From Cherax quadricarinatus (taxonomy: Eukaryota > Arthropoda > Malacostraca > Decapoda > Parastacidae): 64,000 nucleotides of DNA. Both the position numbers and the translations under genes were made by a program. This document shows, in pieces, positions 1 through 11,059 of the stretch; position 1 is the stretch's first letter; each line of letters opens with the position of its first letter. The DNA is taken from contig NC_091325.1 in assembly GCF_038502225.1 (NCBI RefSeq), positions 28,114,380 to 28,178,379 of the forward strand, written 5' to 3'. The notes under the pieces were generated by a model that made no database searches, was not told the DNA's origin, and saw only the letters and a list, made by a program, of their open reading frames with translations.

Positions 1-418
1 AACGTTTTACACTCGGGGTTTGCCTTTAATTACGGTCATAGGTGGGGATTGGAATTGCGTTATCCTACAAGGCGATGTTGAGCCGAGGGGGGGCGGGGTG
101 CGTTTTACCTGTCTTAAAGAATCTGCTGGGGGATGCAGGGGTTTATGATGTGGTGGGGCAGGGTGGGTGGGAGTGGAGCACACGTTCGTTCACAGGGGCT
201 ATGCGGCCCGTCTGGATAGACTTTATGTAACACAAGACATTAGAGTTGGGCACGTACAGATCTTTGATGTGGAGTTTTCAGACCACCGTACATTGCTAGC
301 GGCCTTGGACTGGGATGGAATGATCAGGGTTTATCCAACTTATTGGAAACTGAACATGCGGCTATTGGAGGGGGAGAGGGATGGATCCGCTTTTCAGGAT
401 TGGTGGAAGAATCTCTAG
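1..418 (+). pseudogene. LINE A ORF2: APE-type endonuclease, C-terminal half (frameshifted)
   Basis: From base 35 the frame reads VIGGDWNC, the conserved GDWN motif of apurinic-type LINE endonucleases. After a frameshift near base 100 it continues as a leucine-rich stretch, and after a second shift (about base 165) it reads HRGYAARLDRLYV and then FSDHRTLLAALDWD. The SDH motif carries the catalytic histidine of this nuclease family. The gene start lies left of the window. The enzyme would nick target DNA to prime reverse transcription, but with two frameshifts in 400 bases this copy cannot make it. Confidence 0.8.
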
Positions 419-442
419 GAAACATGATGGGTAGGTGAATGT

Positions 443-2980
443 TTGTTGGAATGGTGGGAAACGCATGCCAAACCCGGAATAGCGAGTTATTATAAGAAGT
501 GGAGGAAGGAGGAGGCGAGGTGGAGGTATGGGCTACAAAACTATCTGTGCAGGGCGGGAGTAGTAGGTATGACGACATTGAACATTTCCGTAGTCGACTT
601 GCAGAAATTCACAATGAACGTTTCAATGCGGTTAGAGTCAGAGCAGGTATGGAAGAAATGCTCTAGGGTGACAAGCCTTCGGGTTGTGTCTTGCGCAAAT
701 TTAGGGTCAGACAACAGGCGACATCCCTCTTGCAATTGGAAGTATGCACGTGTTTGGGTGGTTACCTGCCGGGTCAAGTACTCCTCACCACGGACAGCAT
801 GAGTTTTTATGCTGATCTATGGTTTGAGGAAAAACATCGGCGGGGAGTAGGGGGGGGTCCATGCGGGTGGCCTGGTGGGGAGGGATTTCAGAAAAGTTAT
901 AAGTGACAGGGATAGGACGGCACTAGAAGGTAGAATTCGAGTGGAGGAGGTAGAGGAGGCTATTTTTAATATGAGTAAAGGAAAGACACCAGGTATAGAT
1001 GGCATTTCGAATGATTTTTATAGGGCACATTGGGGAAGTATTAAGCATTGTTTGGTTGATGTATTGAATTGCATGCTCACGGAGGGGAGGTTAGGTATGT
1101 TGCAAAGTACGGAGGTAGTTGTGTTGGTGCCCAAAAAGGGAGGGGAAAGGAGTCTGAGTGCATGTAGAGCAATATCTCTTATGTGCTCGGAGTATAAAAT
1201 TTTTGCAAAAGTTTTAGGAAACAGGATGAGGAAGGTTATGGGGTCGGTTATTCACGAAGGACAGCTAGGTATACCAGGATGGAGCATGAGAGAAGGATAT
1301 GTACGTATTAGGGAGTTTTTGGGGGAATGTCAAGGGCGGGGTGTCCTCGGCTTGACTGGCAAAATGCTTACGGCTGTGTTGATAGGCTTATTTTATTGAA
1401 GCAGGGTTTTGGAGAGGGGATTGTAAGATGGGTTGATACTTTGTATGCCTCGGCTATGGTACGAGTGCAGGTAAACGGTAAATTGGGACAGCCGGTTCAT
1501 ATGGAAAGGGGTTTGAGGCAAGGGTGCCCCCTCTCCCAGCTGCTTTTTGCTTGAATGCAAAACCCCTTTTATGAAATGGTGGATGGTGTTTTGGGGCGTG
1601 GAGCACTGAGCAGTGACAGTGCAGCGCATGTGGTCGGGTATGTCGATGATACCACGATATTGTTAAAAGGGGAGGAGGATTTGCAGACCGTGGGATGGAT
1701 TGTTGAGTTTTTGGGGGCAGAGACTGGCATGTGCGTCAATAAGGCAAAATCGAAATTATTGGAGGTGGGTACATGGGTGGGGGCAGGTTTGGGCGAAAGG
1801 TATGGGTGGTCAGTTGTGGTGCAACTTAAAATATGTGGTATCGTGTATATGGCAGATGAGAGGGAGGGCCGAAGGGTAAATTCTGAATTGGTGGTTAACA
1901 AGGCTTTAGATCGACTTTGGGGGTTAAGAGCTGGGGATGTCTCATTGCAACAGAGGGCAGTAGTGGTTAATACACTTGTTTATAGTAAGGTATGGGGTGT
2001 GGCTGAGGTGTACCCTTTAAGAGACGTGGATATACAGGAACTGCAGAGAAGGGTCTTATGTTATGTTTGGGGTTTTGGGAGAGCTTTGTTATGTTGGGAG
2101 GTTGCCATGACTCATGTTCGTCGTGGGGGTTTAGGTCTCTTGGCTTTGGGGCCACGGGTGAAGGCCCTCTATGTAAAGCAGCGGTTCCTCAGGGTGGGCG
2201 GTGAGAAGGGCATCCGGGTGGGTCAGGTAATGATCGAAATGTGTAAATGGTGGAGCAGCAGGATATTTATCGAGTGTGAAGACATGTTGTATTTGTTGCT
2301 AAAGTTGAGAAATGCACAATTGATCCGGGTGGGGCAAATGGTCAGCATATGTTGTCATAGGGAAATTGTGCAGGGATTGTCTGTTTTTCCACTGTATAAT
2401 TGGGGGGAAATATGGGACGGGTTTTGTAAACTTAAGTTGGCATCGAGGGTTCGTGAATTGGTGTACAGATTTGTCATGGGGATTTTAGCATCAAAATCAG
2501 TCTTAAGTAGGATGGGTTTGGTAAGGGAGGCGGATTGCTTATATTGCGATCTAGAAGACACAGCTTTTCATGCGGTCTACTTTTGTGATACTTTGGACAA
2601 AGTTCGTTCGTGGTTGGGGCGGGTTTTCTGTTTTTAGTGGGGGAAGTATCTCAACCTTATGGGCCTTAACATTGGACGTTAGCTGAGTATCAAGTGAGGT
2701 ACAAAGAGCGATAATGTACATGGTGGCTGATTTCCTCTATATTTCGTGGGGTATGAGGGAAACCGGGGGATCAGTTAGGATCAGGGCAATTGCAGCAGGC
2801 ATCTACAGAACATCTTGTAGAAATAAACTCATATATGGTAGAAGTTGGGATAATAGTTTTCCTGCAAACTATCGGAGTCTTACTGTTCAAAGGTTGCTGC
2901 AACTGGGGGTGGGGTATGGCAACGAGGGGCTGGACTCCCCCCGTGGTAGCACCAAATGGTATGCTCGGGACTTCAGGGTA
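443..2980 (+). pseudogene. LINE A ORF2: linker, reverse transcriptase and C-terminal finger
   Basis: Linker with WWETHAKPGI at 450-490, then RT fingers and palm in three frames: GKTPGIDGISNDFY at about 975-1020, ISLMCSEYKIFAKVLGNRM at about 1170-1230, LDWQNAYGCVDR at about 1352-1390, MERGLRQGCPLSQLLFA up to a TGA stop at 1552, and the catalytic GYVDDTTIL at about 1636. Downstream are the thumb and a C-x2-C-x7-H-x4-C finger at about 2536-2590. The last recognisable homology, SWGMRETG and YRTSCRNK, ends near 2900. In copy B the same domains follow in the same order. It is non-functional through frameshifts and a stop. Confidence 0.8.
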
Positions 2981-2989
2981 GAAGGCGGG

Positions 2990-3478
2990 ATTTAGTGAGT
3001 GGCATGTATGTATTATGAATGGTTCCATGCATCTGTGTGTGTATGGTTGTGGCGTTGTGTGGAAATGAGATCTTGGATTAATCCTAAAATGGTCATGCAT
3101 CTCGATAATACAGATAAAAAACAATATTTCGGAATATGTTCCAGCCTCTAACAAGACTGAACCGGTTCCCGACTATGGTCGGGGTTTGGTGAAGTATGTT
3201 GGGTCTTTCCTGGGATTCCCGTTAGGTTGTGTTTAGTCATATTGTAAGCGGATGTCATGCTGTTATCACCGCTAAAAGTACGTTTTACTGGCCTTCAGGG
3301 GCATGTTCATAAGCATACCTTTTGGTGATGGTTGTAAACTTTTGATGAAGGGCAAAAAGCTTCGTTTGCCGAAGATCGTTTTGTATATGCTGTAGCAGTC
3401 ACCACTGTGAGTGGAGGGGGGGGGGGTTGGTTGAGATGTATAATGTCCTATATTCATTCATCTCTCAACCTTTGAGTA
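2990..3478. other. Non-coding: 3' remnant of LINE A and probable 5' UTR of LINE B
   Basis: No coding frame has recognisable content. It lies between the end of ORF2 of copy A and the ORF1 start of copy B on the same strand, so it should contain A's truncated 3' UTR and B's 5' UTR. I cannot place the boundary. A run of 11 G's lies near 3417-3427. Confidence 0.5.
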
Positions 3479-4746
3479 ATGAGGACGTGCGCTGCTGCTG
3501 CCCCTAGCGTTGATTGGTGGCAGTTATATTTTCACGGCATGGTGCAGGCCAGCCGGAGACGCATCAATACAGTCTGTGTTGAGCTTATCCATGGGCCTGT
3601 GACAGGAACTTCTATGGAGCTGCTACTACCTGCAATAATACGAGATACATATGGTATTGCTAACGAGGAGATATGTGGAGTAGCGCTGAATGGCACGACG
3701 AGGATCTTTGTCAAGTTTAATTTGGCAAGTGTGTATGAGGCGGTGGTGGACAAGTACCTGGAGGTCACTTTGACAGTTAACTACGCTGTGACCGTGCGAC
3801 TTCACGACGTATCTCGCTATTACACATGGGTTAAGATTAGAAATGTGCCTTTCGAGGTGGATGATTCTGACATCCGTCTTGCGATGGGTAAATATGGTAC
3901 AGTGCATATGGCCACTGTTGGGAGGTGGGCTACTGGGCCATACGCAGGGATACCCAAAGGAACGTATTCTGTGAAGATGACATTACGTTACCCTATTTGG
4001 TCGTACATAGTGCTGCCAGAATTTCGGACCCAGGTGTTTGTGACATACGCTGGGCAACGCCAGACCTGTCGGTTGTGTGGGTCATATGATCACGTAGCGG
4101 CTCTGTGGAAGGAGATGTGGCAACATGGAACGTCGGCAACAACATGAAGCGGAAGAGAAGGGTGAAGAGCAAGATTTGCCTTATGTGACTCTGCCTACAC
4201 AAGGTGGGTCCTGGAGTGAGGAGGTCGAGAGAGTGGAGGAGATGGAGTCAGCAGGTGTGACGAGGGGGGGACACCCCTTCATTGAACGTAGCTCAGGCGT
4301 TGGAAGAGAACACCCCGAATGCGAGTGATAGCGACGTGGAAGACTCATTAGCCAAGGCTTTAAATGTGTTATTGGATGACAAGAGTATTGGGCAGGTTGG
4401 GAATCCAGACCTAGTTCCTGGGCCTGCTGTGGATCAGGGCATGGAACAGGATAAGCTGTCGGCACAGTGTGATATGAATGTCTTGATGATGCAAGCGGTG
4501 GAGGTGGAGGTCTACCGGGACACTGTAGCAGACGACATGATGCAAGCAGAGGGAGCATCACTGAAGCGCACTGCTGCGCTATCTGACCCCGAGGACGTGC
4601 TCACGCCTGCTAAGCACACTGGGAAAAAGTCCTGGGCGGAAGTTATGCAGAGAGGACACAGCGGCCCTAAGGGGCAGGAGTTGGTTAAGAGCGTTCCGAA
4701 AGGCGGGGGAGAGGGATCGAGGTGTCACGAAACGATCTGGTGGTAA
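3479..4746 (+). pseudogene. LINE B ORF1: RRM-like and zinc-knuckle RNA-binding protein (frameshifted)
   Basis: The ATG at 3479 opens a 222-codon frame. An N-terminal segment (RRRINTVCVELI, YGIANEEICGVALN) shared with copies D, H and I is followed by an RRM-like block at about residues 115-150 (YYTWVKIRNVPFEVDDSDIR, GKYGTVHMA) and a zinc knuckle, CRLCGSYDHVAALW, near residue 200. The last Cys of the knuckle is lost: copy D has CRLCGEYDHIAATC. The frame then shifts at about 4120 and again at about 4290. The C-terminal acidic tail with LSDPEDVLTPAK matches copy D. Such proteins coat the LINE RNA; this copy is broken. Confidence 0.75.
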
Positions 4747-4792
4747 GACAGTACCAGGGTCAAGAAGAAAAACCACTGTAAGCTTCAAGTGC

Positions 4793-5925
4793 ATGACACT
4801 GAACATTAATGGATTGCGATCAGAGAGAAAGTGTGTATGGTTTAGTGAATATTTGGTGCGTAATAGTGTTGATGTGGTGTTTGTGCAGGAACACAACTAC
4901 AGACCAGGCTATGAGTTGAAGGTGAATGGGTATAATGTGTATGTGGAGCATGCGACAAGGTTGAAAGGAGGAGTTGCCATCCTGGTAAGGGACACTAGCC
5001 CGTTCGTAGTGAGGCATTGTGAGGGTGGGGAGAGGGGGGTGATTCGTCAGGATGGGTGGTGGGGTAGGGTACAGATGAGTTTGGTGTGTGTGTGTATGGT
5101 CCGGCAGAGGAAGATGTGCGTATTAAGAATAAATTTGTGAAGGATGTCCTAGTATATTATTTGCGTGCTTTGCCGGGTGTAGCTGTAATTGGTGGTGATT
5201 GGAATTGTGTGAAAAGGCATAAGGACATGGAACCTAGAGGGGCAGGGTATTGTTCGGGGATTTTGGGGGAATTATTAAATGGGGTGGGGTTAATGGACGT
5301 TGGGGGGGGGGGTTGTAGAACATACTTTTGTTAGACGTGGATATGCGGCTAGGCTCGATCGCTTGTACGTGCCCCGAACAGTAATAGTTTACCTGGAGTT
5401 TACCTGGAGAGAGTTCCGGGGGTCAACGCCCCCACGGCCCGGTCTGTGACCAGAGTGCATGTGGTGGACGCAGTTTTTTCGGATCACAGAGGAGTACTGG
5501 TGGACCTAGAATGGGAGGGATTGCCTATAAGGGGTCAAGGTTATTGGAAGTTAAATGTGAAGCTGTTGCAGGGTGAGGAATGTCGTCAGTCTTTTGTGCA
5601 ATTGTGGGAACGGTTGGTGGATGAGGCGCCGGGGGATGATGAACTGGTAAGTTGGTGGGATTCAGTGGCTAAAACTCGCATCAGAGAATATTATACTTGT
5701 CATGGGAGGGAATATAATCGGTTAAAGTATGGGTTTCAAAGATATCTTGAAGGGCAGCTGCATGACTGTTATGCGCGAGGAGGAGCAAGCTATCCAGTAC
5801 AGGACATTGAGGGTTTAACAGAGAGTGTTAAGGTATTGCAAAACGAGCGTTTTGATGGTGAGCGAATTATGGGAGAATTGGAAGAAGTGCTAAGGGGTGA
5901 TCGGCCGTCGGCTTGCGTGTTATAG
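4793..5925 (+). pseudogene. LINE B ORF2, 5' part: APE-type endonuclease and linker
   Basis: The ATG at 4793 gives MTLNINGLRSE, the usual start of an APE endonuclease, then DVVFVQEHNY (catalytic Glu), GGVAILVRD and, after a frameshift near 5085-5140, VIGGDWNC at about 5187. The gene is cut at 5391-5452 by a short LINE J tail; on the far side FSDHRGVLVDLEWE (SDH motif) and the linker with GDRPSACVL follow. The last codons join exactly to RGQRKRR at 8847 once the CR1 insertion is removed. Copy D has the uninterrupted version of this joint (PSACVLRHQKQR). Confidence 0.8.
5391..5452 (-). mobile_element. 62-bp 3'-end fragment of LINE J inside LINE B endonuclease
   Basis: The segment matches the 3' terminus of LINE J at 56994-57052 with one visible difference (CCCCCACGG here, CCCCCGCGG there), in the same orientation on this strand. 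It begins with the tandem TTTACCTGGAG repeat and ends at GTGACCAG. It sits between VPRTVI and RVHVVDAVFSDHRG of the LINE B endonuclease and was absent from the ancestral frame, as copies A and D show. It is an extremely 5'-truncated insertion. Confidence 0.75.
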
Positions 5926-8846
5926 ATAGATGAGCTAAGATTAATTGCAAGTGCAGGAAACATAGATATTATTGCTATAACAGAGACCTGGCTCAATCTG
6001 AAAGATAGAGAGATGCCCTCTGAATGTCACATACAAGGCTATAAATTATTCCACACTGACAGGGTCAACAGGAAAGGTGGTGGAGTAGCGATGTATGTCA
6101 GAGACAATTTAAATTGTTGTGTTAGACAAGATATTAAATTAGAAGCGTCAGCCACTGAATCTGTTTGGTTACAGCTTCTCGAGGGCCGAGAAAAACTAAT
6201 TTTGGGTGTGATTTACAGGGCCCCAAATCTTGACAGGGAGTGCAGTAAACTTCTATGGGACGAAATTCGTAAGGCATCTACATACGAAAATGTTGTGCTA
6301 ATGGGATATTTCAACTATAGACAGATTGACTGGAGCAATTTGACAGGAAATTTAGAGTCAGGTGACTTTCTTGATACGATCCAGGATTGTTTTTTAAAAC
6401 AGTTTGTGACAGAGCCAACTAGGGGAAATAACCTCCTTGACTTGGTTCTTGCCAGTAGGGAAACACTAATTAATAATCTTGAGGTTAATGATGAGCTTGG
6501 GGAAAGTGATCACAAATCACTCAGTTTTAATATATCATGGAATTCCCCTAATAATGGCAATCAAGTCTCCGTCCCTGACTTTCGCTTGGCTGATTTCATA
6601 GGACTGAAAAATTACTTAGGTGGGCTGAACTGGAATGACCTGACTAAGGGTCAGGTAGGTGGTGATGGTTGCCGATATGATGCTTTCCAGGGCATAGTTC
6701 TAGCTGCTCAGTCAAATTATGTACCAAATAGGGAAATCAGATCAAACAAAAATGATCCTAAATGGATGAACAATAGATTAAAATATCTGATTGGTCAAAA
6801 GAGAGGCATACATAGGCAAATCAAAAGAGGAGAGGGGCAATTAAGAAATCGATATATTCAGTTAAAGAGAGAAATAAAAAAGGGAATTAGAAAAGCAAAA
6901 AGAGATTATGAGGTTAAAGTTGCAAGAGAATCGAAGACTAACCCAAAAGGATTCTTTCAGGTATACAGAAGTAACATCAGGGACAAGATAGGCCCACTCA
7001 AAAGTTCCTCGGGTCAGCTCACTGACAGTGATAAGGAAATGTGTAGAATTTTTAACACATACTTCCTCTCAGTTTTTACACAGGAGGATACCAGCGATAT
7101 TCCAGTAATGATAAATTATGTAGAACAGGACGATAATAAACTGTGCACTATTAGGGTCACAAGTGACATGGTCCTTAGGCAAATAGATAAATTAAAACCT
7201 AACAAATCCCCAGGCCCTGATGAACTGTATGCAAGGGTTCTAAAGGAATGTAAAGAGGAGCTTAGCACACCTTTGGCTAATCTTTTCAACATATCACTAC
7301 AAACTGGCATGGTGCCAGATAAGTGGAAAATGGCAAATATGATACCTATTTTCAAAACAGGTGACAGGTCCTTAGCTTCGAACTATAGACCAATAAGCCT
7401 AACCTCCATAGTGGGAAAATTTATGGAATCAATAATTGCTGAGGCAGTTCGTAGCCACCTTGAAAAGCATAAATTAATCAACGAATCTCAGCATGGTTTT
7501 ACAAAGGGGCGTTCCTGCCTTACGAATTTATTAACTTTTTTCACTAAGGTATTTGAGGAGGTAGATCATGGTAATGAATATGATATTGTGTATATGGACT
7601 TCAGTAAGGCTTTTGACAGGGTCCCACATCAGAGACTATTGAGGAAAATTAAAGCACATGGAATAGGAGGAGAAATTTTTTCCTGGATAGAGGCATGGTT
7701 GACAAATAGGCAGCAGAGAGTTTGCATAAATGGGGAGAAATCAGAGTGGGGAAGCGTCACGAGCGGTGTTCCACAGGGGTCAGTGTTGGGCCCCCTGCTG
7801 TTCACAATCTACATAAACGACATAGATGAGGGCATAAAGAGCGACATCGGCAAGTTTGCCGATGACACCAAAATAGGCCGTCGAATTCATTCTGACGAGG
7901 ACATTCGAGCACTCCAGGAAGATTTGAATAGACTGATGCAATGGTCGGAGAAGTGGCAGATGCAGTTTAATATAGACAAATGCAAAGTTCTAAATGTTGG
8001 ACAGGACAATAACCATGCCACATATAAACTAAATAATGTAGATCTTAATATTACGGATTGCGAAAAAGATTTAGGAGTTCTGGTTAGCAGTAATCTGAAA
8101 CCAAGACAACAGTGCATAAGTGTTCGCAATAAAGCTAATAGAATCCTTGGCTTCATATCAAGAAGCATAAATAATAGGAGTCCTCAGGTTGTTCTTCAAC
8201 TCTATACATCCTTGGTTAGGCCTCATTTAGATTATGCTGCACAGTTTTGGTCACCGTATTACAGAATGGATATAAATTCTCTGGAAAATGTACAAAGGAG
8301 GATGACAAAGTTGATCCCATGTATCAGAAACCTTCCCTATGAGGATAGACTAAGGGCCCTGAAACTGCACTCTCTAGAAAGACGTAGAATTAGGGGGGAT
8401 ATGATTGAGGTGTATAAATGGAAGACAGGAATAAATAAAGGGGATGTAAATAGTGTGCTGAAAATATCTAGCCTAGACAGGACTCGCAGCAATGGTTTTA
8501 AGTTGGAAAAATTCAGATTCAGGAAGGATATAGGAAAGTACTGGTTTGGTAATAGAGTTGTGGATGAGTGGAACAAACTCCCAAGTACCGTTATAGAGGC
8601 CAGAACGTTGTGTAGCTTTAAAAATAGGTTGGATAAATACATGAGTAGATGTGGGTGGGTGTGAGTTAGACCTGATAGCTTGTGCTACCAGGTCGGTTGC
8701 CGTGTTCCTCCCTTAAGTCAATGTGACCTGACCTGACTAGGTTGGGTGCATTGGCTTAAGCCGGTAGGAGAGTTGGACCTGCCTCGCATGGGCCAGTAGG
8801 CCTTCTGCAGTGTTCCTTCGTTCTTATGTTCTTATGTTCTTATGTT
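5926..8846 (+). mobile_element. CR1-clade LINE, 5'-truncated, nested in LINE B ORF2
   Basis: Homology to the longer CR1 copy G begins at AGATAGATGAGCTAAG and runs to the tail of tandem TTCTTATG octamers at 8818-8846. LINE B reads across the insertion without loss: the left flank ends GCGTGTTA and the right flank resumes as TGTTAAGGGGCCAG, leaving a 5-bp TGTTA repeat (short duplication or microhomology). Protein identity to copy G is high, about 10 differences in 883 residues by eye, so it is a young insertion in an old decayed LINE. Confidence 0.9.
6013..8664 (+). pseudogene. CR1 ORF2 (endonuclease-RT), N-terminally truncated, 883 codons open
   Basis: The frame is open from the first in-frame ATG, which is an internal Met of the full protein, to the normal stop. 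It has the endonuclease with SDH at about residue 165, RT with YMDFSKAFD near residue 530 and catalytic FADDTK near 615, then the CR1 C-terminal region. The N-terminal endonuclease residues upstream of TETWLNLKDR are lost. The conserved GDFN motif of the endonuclease reads GYFN here (about 6305-6316), replacing the acidic residue kept in copy G. Either defect should abolish target nicking. RT motifs look intact. No promoter remains. Confidence 0.85.
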
Positions 8847-11059
8847 AAGGGGCCAGAGAAAGAGGAGAGTGGTGACGGAGATGATGGGGGCAAACGTACA
8901 TGTAGGGATGGAAGGGTATAGAGCGGGGCAAGCATTGGTAATGACAGAGGATATGAGTGGATATGTAGACGCTTGGTTTAAGTCATATACGCAAAGCATG
9001 GGCATCCGTGAAGTGGCATTGGGGGAAATGGGAGGGTATGTGCAGTGTGAACTTGATGGTCAAGATCAGGAGGCATTAGGTGGGCCGATTACAGAGTGTG
9101 AGATTTGGCAGGCGTTGTCAGGAGTGAGCTTGGTAAAGGCGCCGGGTATAGATGGGCTGCCAAATGATTTTTACGTAAAGAATTGGGGAGTTCTGAGGTT
9201 TTTTTTAGTAAGGTTGTTTAACATACTTAAGGTGGCTGTGGTAATGGGAGAGCAGCAATGGACGGCCGTTGTGGTGTTGGTACCGAAAGGGGAGCAGTCA
9301 ACGGTAATGGATTATCTGGCACTTTCGCTTATGTGTGGAGATTATAAGTTGTTCGCGAGAATATTAGGGAACAGAATCAAGAGGATGAAAGGCAAGGTAA
9401 TTGATAGGGGGCAATATGGGGTGCCAGGAAGGGCATGGCATGATTCGAGAATTTATAGAGAAACAGGGGGAGTTGGGTGATGGAGGTGTATTGGCGTTAG
9501 ATTGGAAGGCTGCTTATGATAGTGTGGAAAGGGAAGCGTTATGGAGGTTCATGCGTTGGCAAGGTTTTGGAGAAGAAATAATATCTTGGGCAAAATTATT
9601 GTATCAGGGGGTGTCGATGAGGGTGCAGGTTAACGGGAGGCTAGGAATTAAAATACAGATGCGACGGGGACTGCGCCAAGGTTGCCCACTATCGCAAATA
9701 TTGTTTGCGTGTATACAGGATCCATTTTATAGGACTATTCGGAGGTGTGTTGCGGGAGGTGGGGAGGGAAATGACCGGGGGTAGGGGGGGCTGGTATCGT
9801 AGATTATGTGGATGACACAACTGTTTTGGTGAGAGGTAATAGTGACTTGCTTAGGGTGGGTAAGGTGGTGGATGTGTTTGGGGAGGCTTCAGGGATGAAA
9901 ATTAATGTTGAGAAGACTAAGTTTCTAGAACTAAGGGATAGTACACATGGGGATGAGGTGGTACGGGGTGGGTGGAATGTGGTGGATCAACTATTGATAT
10001 GTGGGATAGTTTATGTGAGAGATACACGGGTGGCTCAAGAGGTGAATTCGGTGTGAATAGTGGATGGAGTATTGAAAAGACTTGGGTACAACTAACACTG
10101 CATCAAAGAGTAATAATGACGAACGTGCTATTGTACAGCAAGTTATGGCATGTGGTTGTCATGTACCCGCTGATGCGACTTGAGGTAAAACGTTTACACC
10201 ATGGGGTTTTTAGGTTTATATGGGGATCGGGTTGCAAATGGTTAAGTAGAGCAGTGTTAACACTTCCGGTCAGTCGGGGAGGGCAGGGGCTTATACCTCT
10301 GGAAAAAAGGATGATGAGCGTGTACCTAAAACGAAGTTTTATAAGGGAGGGGTACGGGAGGGGTGCGGGAGGGGAGGTGGACTTGTGAGAGTACGTAATG
10401 ATATGCAACGGTGGTGGGGGGGTAGGGGTTTAATAGTTGGTGAGGCCATGTTGAGGTTCTTAATGACAGTGAGGGACCCGTCGTGTGTTAAATTGCAGGT
10501 CCGCGAAGGAGTGGAAGGTAGGGGCATACCCTATGTATGCGTGGAGCAAAATATGGATGCGTCTAAAACAATTACGTGTAAAACCGGGTGTTCGGGAGGT
10601 AATGTTTAGATTTTTACATGGGATTTTGCCGTCTGGGGTTGTCCTATTCAACAGGAGGATAAGGGAGGGAGGGGAATGTAGAGCGTGTGGAAGCATGGAG
10701 ACAATTTTTCATGCGGTATATTTTTGTGACTGTATAGAAGTTGTGCGGGTCTGGTTAGGAAAGGTGTTTAGGTTAGTGGGTTGGGAGGGGTGCAGGCGTT
10801 GCGGGCTTCAAGTTTGGATATAGTTGGGATGAGTAAGATGGTGGAGAATGCAGTGGCGTATTTAGTCACAGATTTTATTGATACGTCATGGGCCATGAGG
10901 GAGGTGGGCGTGGATGAAAGGATAAAGGTGTTAGCTGCGACATTTTACAGAACTAAGTGTCGTAATAAGGAAATTTACGGAGGGAGTTGGGAGACTGCTT
11001 TTACTGAGGGCTATCGGAGTTTTAGGTTGAGGGATTTATGGGATTTACGTGTAATGTAA
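8847..11059 (+). pseudogene. LINE B ORF2, 3' part: reverse transcriptase and C-terminal finger
   Basis: Continues the frame broken at 5925. RT blocks: APGIDGLPNDFYVKNWG (about 9139-9190), LSLMCGDYKLFARILGNRIK (about 9325-9385), LDWKAAYDSVERE after a frameshift near 9440, RRGLRQGCPLSQILFA (about 9663-9710), and the catalytic DYVDDTTVLV at about 9802. Thumb follows, with a C-x2-C-x7-H-x4-C finger (CRACGSMETIFHAVYFC) at about 10678-10730, and the terminal WDLRVM stop at 11057. At least five frame breaks. It is the most complete RT of this family in the window. Confidence 0.85.

Larger units (their letters stand above)
1..3000 (+). mobile_element. Tx1/L1-like LINE, copy A, 5' end outside window, decayed
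   Basis: Homology along the whole stretch to copies B, D and H in this window shows one non-LTR retrotransposon read on the plus strand: endonuclease C-terminal half, linker, reverse transcriptase with YVDD, thumb region and a C-terminal CCHC-type finger. Frameshifts near 100, 150, 420-440, 1330 and 1400 and an in-frame stop at 1552-1554 mean it is dead. The family looks Tx1/L1-like because of the RT motif style (GIDGxxxDFY, SLMCxxYKxFAKxLGNR, RQGCPLSQ) and a zinc-knuckle ORF1 in its relatives. The clade is inferred by eye, not from a tree. Confidence 0.8.
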
